NCBI GenBank assembly: GCA_949752745.1
Contig: OX457033.1
Coordinates: forward strand, 13,800,970 to 13,864,969
DNA length: 64,000 bases
DNA from: Protula sp. h YS-2021
Lineage: Eukaryota; Annelida; Polychaeta; Sabellida; Serpulidae
Direction: 5' to 3'
The notes under the pieces are model-generated. The model was not told where the DNA came from. It searched no databases and saw only the letters and a program-made list of their open reading frames with translations. This document shows positions 21,094 to 33,180 of the stretch, one piece after another. Position numbers and translations under genes: made by a program. The first letter of the stretch is position 1. Each line of letters starts with the position of its first letter.

Positions 21094-21816
21094 TTACAAA
21101 ATCAAGAACACCATTATTTGCTTTCTTTCGATTTCTGATTTTTCCAGGTTGACCAGCAGACCCAGATCTATGCACTTGTTCCTAAGATCGATGGTTTACT
21201 GAGCTATCTTACTCCTCTCGACGCCTGCCTTAAGCCAGTCTTCGAGATAGTGGAAGAGAAGCATCAGCAAATGTCAGCCCAGGCCTTCAACGGATGCATT
21301 GCTTTAGAGAAAACCCAAGGAAACTGAACGGAATTGCCCTGTACCATTACCTCTTTTCTCCTACCTACCTGGAAACACAGGTGTTTGCAATGCTTGGTCC
21401 TCATTAATATGTGGAGGTAAGCATCTGATACGTCTATTGAGTTGATGCCCTGCTCCACTGCTTTCTTATGCACTGACAGGTGTCTATATTGAAGGTTGGT
21501 GTCACTAAAATTTCGTTCAGAGGCGTCAGATTTATCATTAGGCGCCAACCCTCTGTCTTTTAAGGCCAAAGAAATACGCAACTGAAGAAGTCTTTCAGGT
21601 TTAGTGACATTTTTCTGTCATCGTTTCCTCTATCAGTTTGCTTACTGTTTTCCATAACGACACAACCTTGTCTAACTCTTGTCTGTAGGAGGTGACTGGC
21701 TTAGGTGGAGGCTTCAGTGTCAGGTTTATTTCCGCGATTTGACTGTTTATTTTTTTGAACGACAGATGGTACCCGTGTCGGAGCCAGTGTGCAATTTTGT
21801 TTGGGGTTTCCAGCAT
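21094..21816 (-). pseudogene. Reverse transcriptase of the DIRS-like element, inactivated
   Basis: The RT domain copies element RNA into DNA. Visible in order on the minus strand: an N-terminal segment with HWLRHGYHLSFKK (21.78 kb) and a Pro-rich stretch; the palm motif A segment SIDVSDAYLHI at about 21.41-21.44 kb; PWVFSKAM; then, in another frame, motif C as YLEDWL at 21232-21252 and LGLLVNLEKS at 21137-21165. DIRS enzymes normally have Tyr-Leu-Asp-Asp-Trp-Leu, so the first catalytic Asp of motif C is Glu here. Several stops and at least two frameshifts confirm that it is a pseudogene. The motif spacing and the LVNLEKS signature make the DIRS assignment strong. Confidence 0.82.
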
Positions 21817-21851
21817 TTTTCATTGCTATCAAAAATGCTTCGGCCTTCCTC

Positions 21852-23326
21852 CTAAGGGGAGGTTTCCAAAATCTTTTCCTTTAACCCGGACAATACAACA
21901 CAAGTATTTGGACCATTTGAGGTGTCCAACGAGTTCTTGAATCTCCTCTCCGAACACCCCCACCTGAGCTCAGTTAACGGGTCGAAAGGCAACATATGGG
22001 CTTTTGCACGTAAGGGTCGTGGCGTAGTTGGAAAGTTTCTCTTGCGCCAGGCGACACTGTTGCCTCTGTGTAATAATTTCAGGGAATTTGACAGTAGGGA
22101 AGTATCTAGCTCCACCAAGTCCTCGGTGCAATTCCCTAGGCACACCACTGGCTCTCCAGATTGTTAACCAGAATCAAATCTCTGCCCGTGACCGAAACCT
22201 CACCATCGGGCTTTACCTCAGGTAACTAAAGCGTTGAGTGTTTTGGATAACTCAATGGAGCAAACGGAATTGCGCCATGGCGGGAGCTATGCTCAGTTTT
22301 GGTGACTCTCAGCTGAATCGAAAGCAGCTGGAAGCTATGCACACACGCTCGAACTTCGGACATTAGTTATAGACCACCGGGGTGGGGGAGGGGGAGAAAG
22401 TGTAGGGGCGCTGTCAGGTACTTTCACTCAGAAAGTGGAATCCTTGGCCTAAAATTTCTTCTCTTTCAACTTGAGCGTGTCTCGAATTCCCATTGCTGTG
22501 TCCAGCCAGTGCTAGTACTTTGGAGCACATTTTGCGTGGTCCGTCTGAATGAATCAAGACTGAATCCCGAATCTGACTGCTGTCGCAGCTTGAGAACCTT
22601 TGCGCTCGAAATTTTTTGCACCAGAGCGATGGCATCCTGAAATCGAATTTTGCTGAGCTTCGGGACCGACGATAAAGAGGTAAAGTTGCCGTTGATTCAT
22701 CACTGGCTGCATTTCTTATCATAGAGACGCGGGCATTTAGTTACATCCCGCCTGTTACGTTCGAATGAGCGGTGTCGGTGTGCACAGCAAGTCCCCAACC
22801 TCGGGATGCTTAAACGGCGACTATTCCACTAGTCATCGTTTGCTCCGATTATCCCTGGATCATCAGCGGCTTGATTCGCGGGACCGTAGGTGTAAGAGCG
22901 ACGGTATCGGACCTGACCTGTGAGCGCGATTTGCGTGTCGACGCCTTTGTCGATTGAGATGAGTAGGCTATGCTGTCAGAGCCGATATCGCTGTCATAAT
23001 TCGAGATGCTGTAACTCTCTTGTCGTTTCACATGGTGGTACAGTTATAGCAGAAGCCAGCGCGTATCTTTATCGGGGCTTTGGGACCGTGCTGCCTCTGG
23101 AGGAAGACGACGCTTGACGGCGCGGTCTCTCGTGTAAGTGTCTCTCGCTGCTCTTTCGTTTCCGAGCACTGCTTTTTCCTCTTTCCATGTTGTGGCGTCT
23201 CTCTGGCTTTATGGTCACGTGTTCCAGGCGCAGTGCCTGTGTCAATGGTGGTTTGGGGTCACTTGTGGCTATAGGCGCATCCAGCGCTGTGGGATCCGGT
23301 GCGGTTGTACGTAGGCCCCCTCTCAA
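21852..23326 (-). pseudogene. Upstream (gag-like) region of the DIRS-like element
   Basis: A string of minus-strand open segments (23326-23069, 23031-22849, 22722-22414, 22148-21852) precedes the reverse transcriptase. The first two are Arg/Ser-rich (for example RKRKSSERHL and SQSTKASTRKSRSQ), as is common for the first open reading frame of DIRS elements. No zinc knuckle or other domain was recognised. The assignment rests mainly on position and composition. Confidence 0.45.
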
Positions 23327-23400
23327 TTGCTGGTTCCTGGCTCCCCCTCGTTTTGGCCGAAGTACCTGACATCAAACCTGCACTTTCGTTCTCGCCTGGT

Positions 23401-24712
23401 GGTCTGTATATAATGCCCGAAGCCTTAACCCTTGTGTGTGGCTTCTAACTGCTCCTGTAATATTAGGGCTCTCATTTTGGAACGTAGATCCCAGACACCT
23501 GCAGTACAAAGAGCGGGAAATCTATTCTAATTTCTATTCTAAATCTTTTCTGGATTCTATTCCTCCAATATATAACTTCTGTATCCTGTTGAGAAATTTG
23601 ATACACAGTACCAAATACGAAATACGTTATAAAAATACGAAAATTCTTCAGTATATAATACTAATACAAGAACATTAATAAATAAATGTAATACTTTGAG
23701 ACGGCAGCGGTAAGCGGTTAGTGGATAACAATCATGGACTGATGGACTGTTGCCATTAGCCATGAGACGGAATCGTTACATGACTTGGGAAAATGCTCTA
23801 CGATGATTGGTCAATTCCGAAGGCAAGGTTTTTAAAATGATGTCCGGAATGCATATGTCGATATATATTGCAGTTATTTGCAATCAAACCGTCAGTTATG
23901 ACATTTTAAAAAGCATATATTGATTTATTTGGAATTAACATGAAAATATTATTTACTAATTATGAAAATATTGACCGTCAACTTTTCTTCTTGTCTAATT
24001 CTTATATTTCATATTTGATTTAAAATAATGCAATATCTGACAATTGTTGCATAGGGGAGGGGGGGGGGAGATTTTTTAAAGTCAAAATAAGAGGGAAAAA
24101 ATCAAATGTTTTGTTGTTTCTTTGAGATTACGGGGAATGATTGCAATGCGCCACAGCCTAATCCACTTATCCATTTCTTTCCATTATAGCCCATGGATTT
24201 CCAATGATACCCAGCTATTACACTTACCCTTAAAATGTTGCCGTTTAATTCAAGACAAATTTTACATCAAGGTACCCACTTCTGGAGGCAGTGACGTACT
24301 AATACAATGTTACGAGAAAGACGAGTCAACGTCCAATAAGATCAAAGCCTCAGCATTTTGCAATTACGAGCTTTAGACTGTAACCATAACGACGGTTATT
24401 CCAACATTCAAATAAGTAATTAAATATACTTGTGAAATAACTGATTTTTTTTCTTAAGCGCAAGAAGCATCTGTGGGAGGGGGTTCCAGCACCCCTAGCC
24501 TCGGGTGATTTGACATTTAGAGCTGTTAGGAACATGTTAAAACACCTCTTTATAGCAGATGATCTCGTATCAAGGTTAGCTGATACAAAAATCACAGTGC
24601 GCCAGACGCCCATTAGCGAAGAAATCTCATTTTCATATGGAAATATAATAAAGTGCCGATTTGCTGAAATGAGCTTGGCAACATTTTTGCTTTTATTTTA
24701 TTTCTCATATAC
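23401..24712. other. AT-rich stretch without a recognisable gene
   Basis: Composition drops back to AT-rich after the DIRS-like block. It contains a G-run near 24.06 kb. An 84-codon plus-strand frame at 24122-24376 has ordinary-looking composition but no recognisable domain or splice context, so I do not call it. Confidence 0.4.
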
Positions 24713-24813
<101 letters not shown>

Positions 24814-25083
24814 GTTGCAGAGACCGCGAGATTTGAATATTTTAAATGTATCTTTTTGCTACAGTTATGGTTGCACCGTTTTGAATTCATTTTTAGCGTG
24901 AGCGTTTTGTAACTTATAACAAACATTAAGATTTCAGTTTCGAATTCATTTAAATAACAGTTTTGCTTGTATCTTAGCTGTGAAAGGAATTCTGTGGATC
25001 GCTCTGGATTTATCCAGATTTACAGCAAAACCACGTTGCCAGAATCGCCTATTAGGCAGGAGCTAAACAAGAAGGAGTGAGAA

Positions 25084-25722
25084 AGGCAGGGCAAAAACAG
25101 GACAAAATGCGGGGCATAAGGCGGGGCAAAAGGAGGGACAAAAGACGGGCAAAAAACAGAGCAAAATGCGAGGCAGAAGGCGGGGCAAAAGAAGGCACAA
25201 AAGACGGGCAAAAACAGAGCAAAATGCGGGGCATAAGGCGAGGAAAAGGAGGGACAAAAGACGGGCAAAAACAGAGCAAAAATGAGGGGCATAAGGCGGG
25301 GAAAAGGAGGGACAAAAGACGGGCAAAAACAGAGCAAACATGAGGGGCACAAGGCGGGGAAAAGGAGGGACAAAAGACGAGCAAAAACAGAGCAAAATGC
25401 GGGGCAGAAGGCGGGGCAAAAGGAGGGACAAAAGACGGGCAAAAACAGGGCAAAACGCGGGGCAGAAGGCGGGGCAAAAGGAGGGACAAAAGACGGGCAA
25501 AAACAGAGCAAAATGAGGGGCAGAAGGTGGGGCAAAAGGAGGGACAAAAGACGGGCAAAAACAGAGCAAAATGAGGGGCAGAAGGTGGGGCAAAAGGAGG
25601 GACAAAAGACGGGCAAAAACAGAGCAAAATGCGGGGCATAAGGCGGGGCAAAAGGAGGGACAAAAGCCGGGAAAAAACAGAACAAAATGCGGGCATAAAG
25701 CGGTTCAAAAGGAGGGGCAATT
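25084..25722. repeat. 58-bp minisatellite, about 11 units
   Basis: A purine-rich unit built from GGCAAAAGGAGGGACAAAAG, ACGGGCAAAAACAGAGC and AAAATG(A/C)GGGGC recurs with a period of 58 bp (for example the AAAAACAG starts at 25441, 25499 and 25557). Because 58 is not divisible by three, successive units rotate the reading frame. A unit free of stops in all three minus-strand frames therefore opens three overlapping frames of 180-222 codons that encode Pro/Phe/Cys-rich repeats. I treat these as consequences of the repeat, not genes. Confidence 0.92.
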
Positions 25723-25931
25723 ATGTATTCAGTTTTATCTGGGCGAAAAAGCTTTCAAGTTCCCTGTGTACAGAAGATATCGAAATTGGTCGATATCGAA
25801 ATTTTCGATATTTGATCTTATAATTAGTGACAATATTATTATCATTTTCACAATGTATTTCCTAATTTAGTTTTTGGCGAACCGTTTGCAAAGCTCGAAG
25901 AAAATTGCCCACTAGGGTAGAACGTTAAAAT

Positions 25932-25934
25932 TGC

Positions 25935-25965
<31 letters not shown>

Positions 25966-25981
25966 AGTGTGTGTGTGTGTG
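25932..25981. repeat. (GC)n(GT)n compound microsatellite
   Basis: About nine GC dinucleotides pass directly into about 15 GT dinucleotides with one GA interruption. Alternating purine-pyrimidine sequence of this length is the classic Z-DNA-forming type. Confidence 0.95.
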
Positions 25982-26147
25982 TTTGTTTTTTTGTTTTGGG
26001 TTAATCTTGGTTGATTTTTTGAAAATGACAAAACGTCTAAGTATATTCATAATTGAAACTTCACAAACTTCACATATCCCTGTACACGAGACTCTGCCTT
26101 CATCGGCAATCACACGAGACTCGGTAATCATCGATATCAGAATTTTT

Positions 26148-26149
<2 letters not shown>

Positions 26150-26231
<82 letters not shown>
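26150..26231. repeat. (TA)n microsatellite, about 82 bp
   Basis: A pure TA array. The flanking text TGGGTTTTAA(A)CAATG is itself duplicated just downstream (26231 and 26257). Confidence 0.97.
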
Positions 26232-26233
<2 letters not shown>

Positions 26234-27319
26234 GTTTTAAACAATGCATACTAATATGGGTTTTAACAATGTATGTATTTGGCCCTAAACAGTAAAAGCT
26301 ATTACTGTCGTTTTCAAAGCTGAACCTCATCCAGTTTTGTTTTTACTATTCCTTTTTTTAAACTTGGTGGAAAGTTGACCGAGGGGGTCCCCAGATTGGC
26401 TTGTGTTTCGTAGAATCTCTTGCATTGTTTCGTCTGATCACAATGTCCCCAGACATTTTTGCTTAACTGTACTTTTGTAGATTTCAAAATATCCTTCGGT
26501 TAAAAGTAAAATGGAAGATTAAATAAGGAATACAGAACCTGCCTGGAAATTTTAATATCCGGTTTGATTGCTCAGTCTGCTGCAAAAAAGAGAAAAATAA
26601 ATAAATAAAAATAAACTGCTAAATTAGATGTGCTGGTAATCGGACTTATCTCATTTGCCAAGATGGTCATTTGAGATTTGTAAAATGATAAAGATATACG
26701 AGAAATTATTCTGATATATCCAGTAGAAAACGATGACTCTGTCGGAAGTGCATTGTCGAGGCACACAGGAAGCCGAACCTCACAGTGTATGGTAAATATA
26801 TAAATAATAAACAAAGTTCGGCTAAAAAAAAATAGATGGAAAAACAGTCCTTATGCCTCGATGAAACAAGCGACGACTGAGATTGATCAGCCCCAGGGCT
26901 GACACTATGGAAATGTCAAACGCCGTGAGTTGTCAGCCAGACAACCAACCCCTCCCCTCCCACCCCCCCCCCCCACCCCCCCCCCCCTTACTGAGGCCAG
27001 GGAGAATATGCCTAGTTTCTCATCTGGCATTTTTTAAATGTGTCTGTTACGCATTTTTATCCCTGTTATCTGCAAATATAAGAAAAATAAGCCATTTGTA
27101 TATATCATACTAAATTCACAACTTGTGTTTTTTTCTGTCTGAAGTTCAGTCTGGAACTTTTCCGTTCTCCCCGAACCAGCCGGTGAAAATCCCATTTTCA
27201 ACCCCCAAAAAGGTCAGGATATTGCCTGATTGGACGATATTGCATGCCAATGTGTTATGATATCCTGGCTCAGATTCCAAATGCACCAATACATTCACGA
27301 AATTCGTGTCTGTGAAATA
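26232..27319. other. Non-coding stretch with a C-rich tract
   Basis: No gene was recognised. C-runs at about 26.95-26.99 kb give quadruplex potential on the minus strand. Open frames here are short or driven by the C-run. Confidence 0.4.
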
Positions 27320-27556
27320 CTGTAGAATATCTATCTCCCCCCTCTCCATGCCCCCCCCTCCCTCTCCTCGGTAGTGGAGAGAGGCTCGTCTTCCGGAAAA
27401 ACGCTGAAATACGTCTAAGTATACAGATATTGGCTCAAATATTGTAGAAGATCTAATCCCACCTCTCTCTCTCTCCACCCTTCAGCTCGACAGTGTAATG
27501 AAGGTGGTCTTTCGGAAAAACGGTGAAATAGGTCTGCGCATACGGATATTGGCGCA
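27320..27556. repeat. Tandem duplication of a unit of about 119 bp
   Basis: Two diverged copies, at about 27320-27438 and 27439-27556. Each runs from TA(C/T)TGTAGAA, through a C/T-rich part, CTTCCGGAAAAACG / TTTCGGAAAAACG and GTGAAATA or CTGAAATA, to a (C/G)GATATTGG-type end. The C/T-rich centre has diverged most. It probably belongs to a larger dispersed repeat. Confidence 0.65.
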
Positions 27557-29339
27557 ATTGTCTGTTAAGCCAGAACACCCTTTACAAGAATGAAAAATTG
27601 GCGATTTAGCGTTGACGTACACTAAATCACATTTTTATCATTACTGGCAAATCCATCAGTAGGTTAATTATACTAAACAAACATTGGGGGAAAAATATGA
27701 ATGACCGGAGAATTATTCCGTTTGGTCAATGCATGGAGCTTGTTTACGAACACACTGAGATCAATCAGAGCTTGATATTTAACTAGTGGCAGTTCCCATT
27801 TCATGAACATTGGTTGATAATAACCAATTATCTCTCGATGGATACGCATCTGCAATGCACAAGTATGACCGTTATTTTCTATTTTGGGCCCAATTACAAC
27901 ACTCAAGTATGTTGTTTATTCGTCTGTTTCGTAAATACGGCGTATTCAAATAAACTGACCATTCCAAGAGAGCAGATCTTGAAGTCTTGTCGAAGCCCAT
28001 TGAATTACCTTGACATATTTTTATGGTTACAGATATTTTTAAGGTTCCGTTGAGTGTTAGACGACTCACACATATCGTGTTGTATGTTCGAAATATGTTA
28101 CGAGATGTTGTTTTATATTCGAACAGTAGGGTGAGTAGGGCCAGAGAGAGGACAAGAACGCACCGTTTGCTTTAACGCATTATATCTCATAAAACCTGAT
28201 ACTAATCGCTTAGCCCATACCAAATCCCAATATACCTAAAATATACTGCAAAAATACTGAATTTGTTTTTAAAAAAAACCCGGTCTGTTTAAAGTCTTTT
28301 CAGAAATCACATCGGTGTGTCGGTTTCGAATCGGTTTGGAACCGTACCCGAAACGGACCGACACATGGGTATTGTATCGGTACAGTTCCAGTGTGCCGAA
28401 TTAGAATCGGTTCGGAACAATACCTCACAGGTGTCGGCAGCATCAAATCGTCATACCCGTCGTGCAGTATGATCGATTTAGATACTAACTGCAAAATTCA
28501 AGTGCGCAGTGACAATGAATGATGTACTGCACGAAATTTACATTCCCTGAAGTTTCTTTTTTTGTGATCCTAAAGTATTATTATAAATATTCGTTGCAAC
28601 TAGCTACTAAAATTTTGTGCTTAAATCTGCTCTCCGGTTTATTTTATTTTTTATTTATTTATTTTTTAAAAACTTTTTTGCTTTCTTTCATCCATCTGGG
28701 CTAAAATAAACACAATTCAAATTTACAACACTTTGACTCCGGGGGGGGGGGAGGGGGGGCACTTGGTATCATACCTGTTTCCAAGCATATCCCAATAAAA
28801 GAAACGCGAGGAAAGGAGGGGGTGCGGTAGTTTCTAACGCGGAATGCATTTCTGACCGCCATTGGTGATTTAAACTCTTACGTCATTAAATAAATTCAAA
28901 ACACTGCAGCCATTTTCGGTATACAGGTGCTACATGCGTTAAATAACAATCAGGTGTGGTAGGTCTGGACTTCAGACAAAAAGATTTTACTAAAATTTGT
29001 TGGAAATGCAGTTTTTCTTTGTACATTCTCAAACATGCCTCAGTACTCAGTACATATTCAGTACCGGCGTTTCTTTTTTACATTCACCACTAGTACCGAC
29101 CGTTGCGCTTAGATGCGGCACTTCAACGGTCATTGTGTTGTGGAGATGCAGTCTTTTGCAGTCTTCTGCAGTCATCTTTAAAACAAACTGCAGGAGTACT
29201 TCAGAAAGCTTTGGGTATAGCTGCGGTTCTCTTCCGGTCATTATATTCCTTTTCGGTACAGTAACGGTGTATATGCGTCACATTTTGCAGTATATTATTT
29301 CTTTGACTAGATTTTGGTACGGGCTAGCACTAGACGGGC
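27557..29339. other. Stretch without a recognisable gene
   Basis: AT-rich, with a GC-richer patch at 28.30-28.45 kb in which TCGGTT(T/C)GGAAC recurs twice, and a G-run at 28.74-28.76 kb. The open frame at 28997-29353 has no recognisable domain. Confidence 0.4.
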
Positions 29340-29463
29340 TGATCGGCTTATGATAAGAGAAAACTTATATGACTGCCGCTTCGGATAAGTGCATCTCTCA
29401 GCTGGCGGCTTATGATAACAAAAAACTGCCATAACTGCAGCTTAAGATAAGTGCATCTCGGTC
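29340..29463. repeat. Direct duplication of a 62-bp unit
   Basis: Adjacent copies at 29340-29401 and 29402-29463 share CGGCTTATGATAA, a variable middle and GATAAGTGCATCTC. About a fifth of positions differ, so the event is not recent. Confidence 0.7.
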
Positions 29464-29700
29464 AGAACGCCATCCACTGCGTTTTTTTTTAGACCTTGTT
29501 GCTGAAAGCTGCGTCACACAAGTCTTTTGTTGTCACACTCAATAAAAACCAAGGAAATACCCTACAATAACAGCTGCAGTAAATGTTTGACAAATACGTA
29601 GTTAAGCAGCGGTACATTGTTTTACCAAGCAGATTTAATTGATTATGCGGATGTGTCTGTCTGTCTGCCTCAGAGTGCGTAGGATGCTCTCAGCAACATC

Positions 29701-30416
29701 CAGTAGCCCTGTTATCACGACAGTGACCCCCACCCCCCTTCAGTAGCCCTGTTGCCAAGACCTTGACCCCCAGTATTCCTGTTACCACGACCTTGACTCC
29801 CAGTAGCCCTGTTACCACGACCTTGACTCCCAGTAGCCCTGTTACCACGAACTTGACCCCCAGTAGCCCTGTTACCACGAACTTGACCCCCAGTAGCCCT
29901 GTTACCACGACCTTGACCCCCAGTAGCCCCGTTGCCACGATCGGTTCCCCCAGTAGCCCTGTTACCACAATCTTGACCCCCAGTAGCCCTGTTGCCACGA
30001 TCTTGGTCCCCCTCCGTAGCTCTGTTGCCACCATCGTGACCCCCAGTAGCCCTGCTACCAAGATCGTGGCCCCACCCCAGTAGCCCTGTTACCACGACCT
30101 TGATCCCAGTAGCCCTGTCACCACAATCTTGACCCCAGTAGCCCTGCTACCACGTTCGTGGCCCTACGCCAGTAGCCCTGTTATCACGACCTTGACCCCC
30201 AGTAGCCCTGTCACCACAATCTTGACCCCCAGTAGCCCTGCTACCACGATCTTGGTCCCCCTCCGTAGCTCTGTTACCACCATGGTGACCCCCAGTAGCC
30301 CTGGTACCAAGATCGTGGCCCCACCCCAGTATTCCTGTTACCACGACCTTGACCCCCAGTGGCCCTGTTACTACGACCTTGACCCCAGTAGCCCCGTTAC
30401 CACGATCTTGACCTTT
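29701..30416. repeat. 30-bp minisatellite, about 23 units
   Basis: The unit CAGTAGCCCTGTTACCACGA plus CCTTGACCCC recurs with an exact 30-bp period and a few shorter or longer variants near 30.06-30.17 kb. Since 30 is a multiple of three, each frame stays in register: Thr/Pro/Ser-rich on the plus strand, and Gly/Leu/Val- or Arg/Ala/Thr/Gly-rich on the minus strand. Open frames on both strands argue against any one being a selected gene. Confidence 0.93.
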
Positions 30417-30654
30417 GCTGTTACCTGTTACAGGCGGTATTGGGAGCTTTCCTCGTTAGGGACTCAACAAACTTTCCGTCAGGTTTATAACAAAATGTTT
30501 AACTGCTCCCTCCTCAGATCTATGCTAAGGTATCTCATAATTATGGTCCTGTCAGTAAAATTGCCTCTGTTTGTGATCACGATAACTATCTGCTATTTTC
30601 CTACCTTTCAAAAAGCTGAAGCTTGTTTTTTTTTCTCATTGCGACCAAATCTTA

Positions 30655-30835
30655 AGTCTATCCAACGTCTGTTATATCGTTGGGTTTCTGGATTTGGTTG
30701 TATATGAAAACAACAGCCTTTTAAGCCGTAGATTTCAAGATATCTGTCCAATGTTGATCCACCGACGTTGACCCTTCGTTTGGTCGTGACGTTTATCCAA
30801 CGTCCAGGAAACGTTGCATGTTCATTGGGTTACTA
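30655..30835. repeat. Dispersed CAACGT-type repeat, copy 2
   Basis: Contains TCCAACGTCTG, CCGACGTTGACCC, TTTGGTCGTGACG, TATCCAACGTCC and the end AACGTTGCATGTTCATTGGG. That end resembles the copy at 63.6 kb (CAACGTTGTGATGTTTATTG). Confidence 0.55.
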
Positions 30836-31039
30836 CGAGCGCTTAAACCATTGGCAACATGGGGCCATGATCTGCAGGTATGTGGCTCAAATCTCGCGAT
30901 GATTCAAGACCATTGGCCCTTGTTAAAAAATGAGTAGAATGGATACAGAAACATGTTTTTCTTCACAAAATATTAAAGTCATATGATCTCTCTTTTCTCT
31001 CTGATTATAGTAACGCGCGTTCCAGCTGCCCCTCATATA

Positions 31040-31042
<3 letters not shown>

Positions 31043-31098
<56 letters not shown>
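31043..31098. repeat. (TA)n microsatellite, about 56 bp
   Basis: A pure TA array with no coding content. Confidence 0.97.
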
Positions 31099-32212
<1,114 letters not shown>

Positions 32213-32530
32213 ACAGTGTACCCCACTATGCAGAAACGCACTATGCGAGACCCCGCTATGTGGGAATTTTTCAGTAGAACCTCGGTATGCGGGGCCTTGT
32301 TATGCGAGACCCAGCTATATGCGGGACCTCGCTATTTGGGAATTTTTCACTAGAACCTCGATATGCCGGGGATTCTTATGCGAGACCTTGCTATGCGGGG
32401 CCTCGCTATGAGAGAACCTGGCTATGCGAGACCTCGCTATGAGGAAACCTCGCTATGCGGGCCCTCGCTATGAGAGAACCTCTCTATGCGGGACCTTGCT
32501 AAGCGTGATCTCGCCGTGCGGTATCTTGCT
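32213..32530. repeat. Degenerate minisatellite, about 15-bp unit
   Basis: Variants of CTATGCGGGACCTCG, CTATGCGAGACC and CTATGAGAGAACCTCG follow each other for about 315 bp. A longer phrase (GGGAATTTTTCAGTAGAACC and its variant with CACT) appears twice about 70 bp apart, so part of the array was copied as a higher-order block. Two more units lie at about 33.28-33.31 kb. Confidence 0.75.
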
Positions 32531-32555
32531 CTGTGCCATATGAAACTTCGCTTCC

Positions 32556-33180
32556 CAGCAAACATAAACGTTGGAAAGACTCGCCACCATCACGTGTTGC
32601 TTGTTTATGGAAGTCGAAACAACGTCTACCTTCCAATGAGTCTAATCAGCGTTGTGTAAAGTTTGCAAATCTAAGTCGAAATAACGTATATTTCCTAACG
32701 TTGTGTAGACGTCGGGAAACGTTGAGGAAATGTTGATATAGACTCGCCGGCAAGACAGCTGCGCTCATAGTGTAGCAATCCTTCCGTCACAGTAACCCCA
32801 CCCCAATAGTTTTCAAACGTAGGTGGGGAAAAAACTTCTGCGCTTCTATAAATCTCATATTTTACGTCCTTGTTTCGGTGTATTTGAGAAGTCACCTGTC
32901 ATGGTTACCAGTTCCGGTGAGTGATAGTATGAATAGGTTGGTTTAAGTTGTGCATCCCACATCTATACAACGTCAATTTTTTCACATCTATCCAACGTCA
33001 GTTTCTCGGCCTCTTTTAAAGTTGCGCGAAAGACGTTGATTAGACGTTGGAGAAAGTTGCGTTTTGATTGCGACCAAAAGCAGTGTCTAAACAATGTTGC
33101 TTACCGAACGTCTATTCAACCATGTGTCGACATCGTTGGTAAGACGTTGATCTCTGGTCGGGACAGGTCACAACCAAAGT
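32556..33180. repeat. Dispersed CAACGT-type repeat, copies 3 and 4
   Basis: Begins CCCAGCAAACATAAACGTTG and contains many AACGTTG / CAACGTC motifs. A second block from about 32.95 kb has TACAACGTCA, TATCCAACGTCAG, TTGATTGCGACCAAAAG, GAACGTCTATTCAACC and GTAAGACGTTGATC. The CCCAGCAAACA start is the reverse complement of the TGTTTGCTGGG type of end, related to the TGTTCATTGGG end at 30.8 kb. The two blocks could be one interrupted copy or two insertions. Confidence 0.55.

Larger units (their letters stand above)
19700..23400 (-). mobile_element. Degenerate DIRS-type retrotransposon
   Basis: Read on the minus strand, the order is a gag-like region (23.3-21.9 kb), reverse transcriptase (21.8-21.1 kb), RNase H with its conserved downstream region (20.96-20.2 kb), and a probable tyrosine recombinase remnant (20.1-19.7 kb). 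This is the DIRS gene order. Key matches are SIDVSDAYLHI, YLEDWL, LGLLVNLEKS and a VDL-A-RL motif followed by VDSDALS. All parts are broken by stops and frameshifts, so the copy is dead. The block is clearly GC-richer than its surroundings. Outer limits are approximate because the inverted or split terminal repeats of DIRS elements were not located, and no methyltransferase domain was seen. Confidence 0.82.

Noticed and set aside
28300..28450. GC-richer patch with repeated TCGGTT(T/C)GGAAC
   Set aside because: Inverted or direct structure was too weak to define an element; mentioned only in the stretch description.
29701..30416. CRISPR-like array of 30-bp repeats
   Set aside because: Units abut directly with no unique spacers and the context is a eukaryotic genome; it is a minisatellite. 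The same holds for the 17-, 21- and 58-bp arrays.
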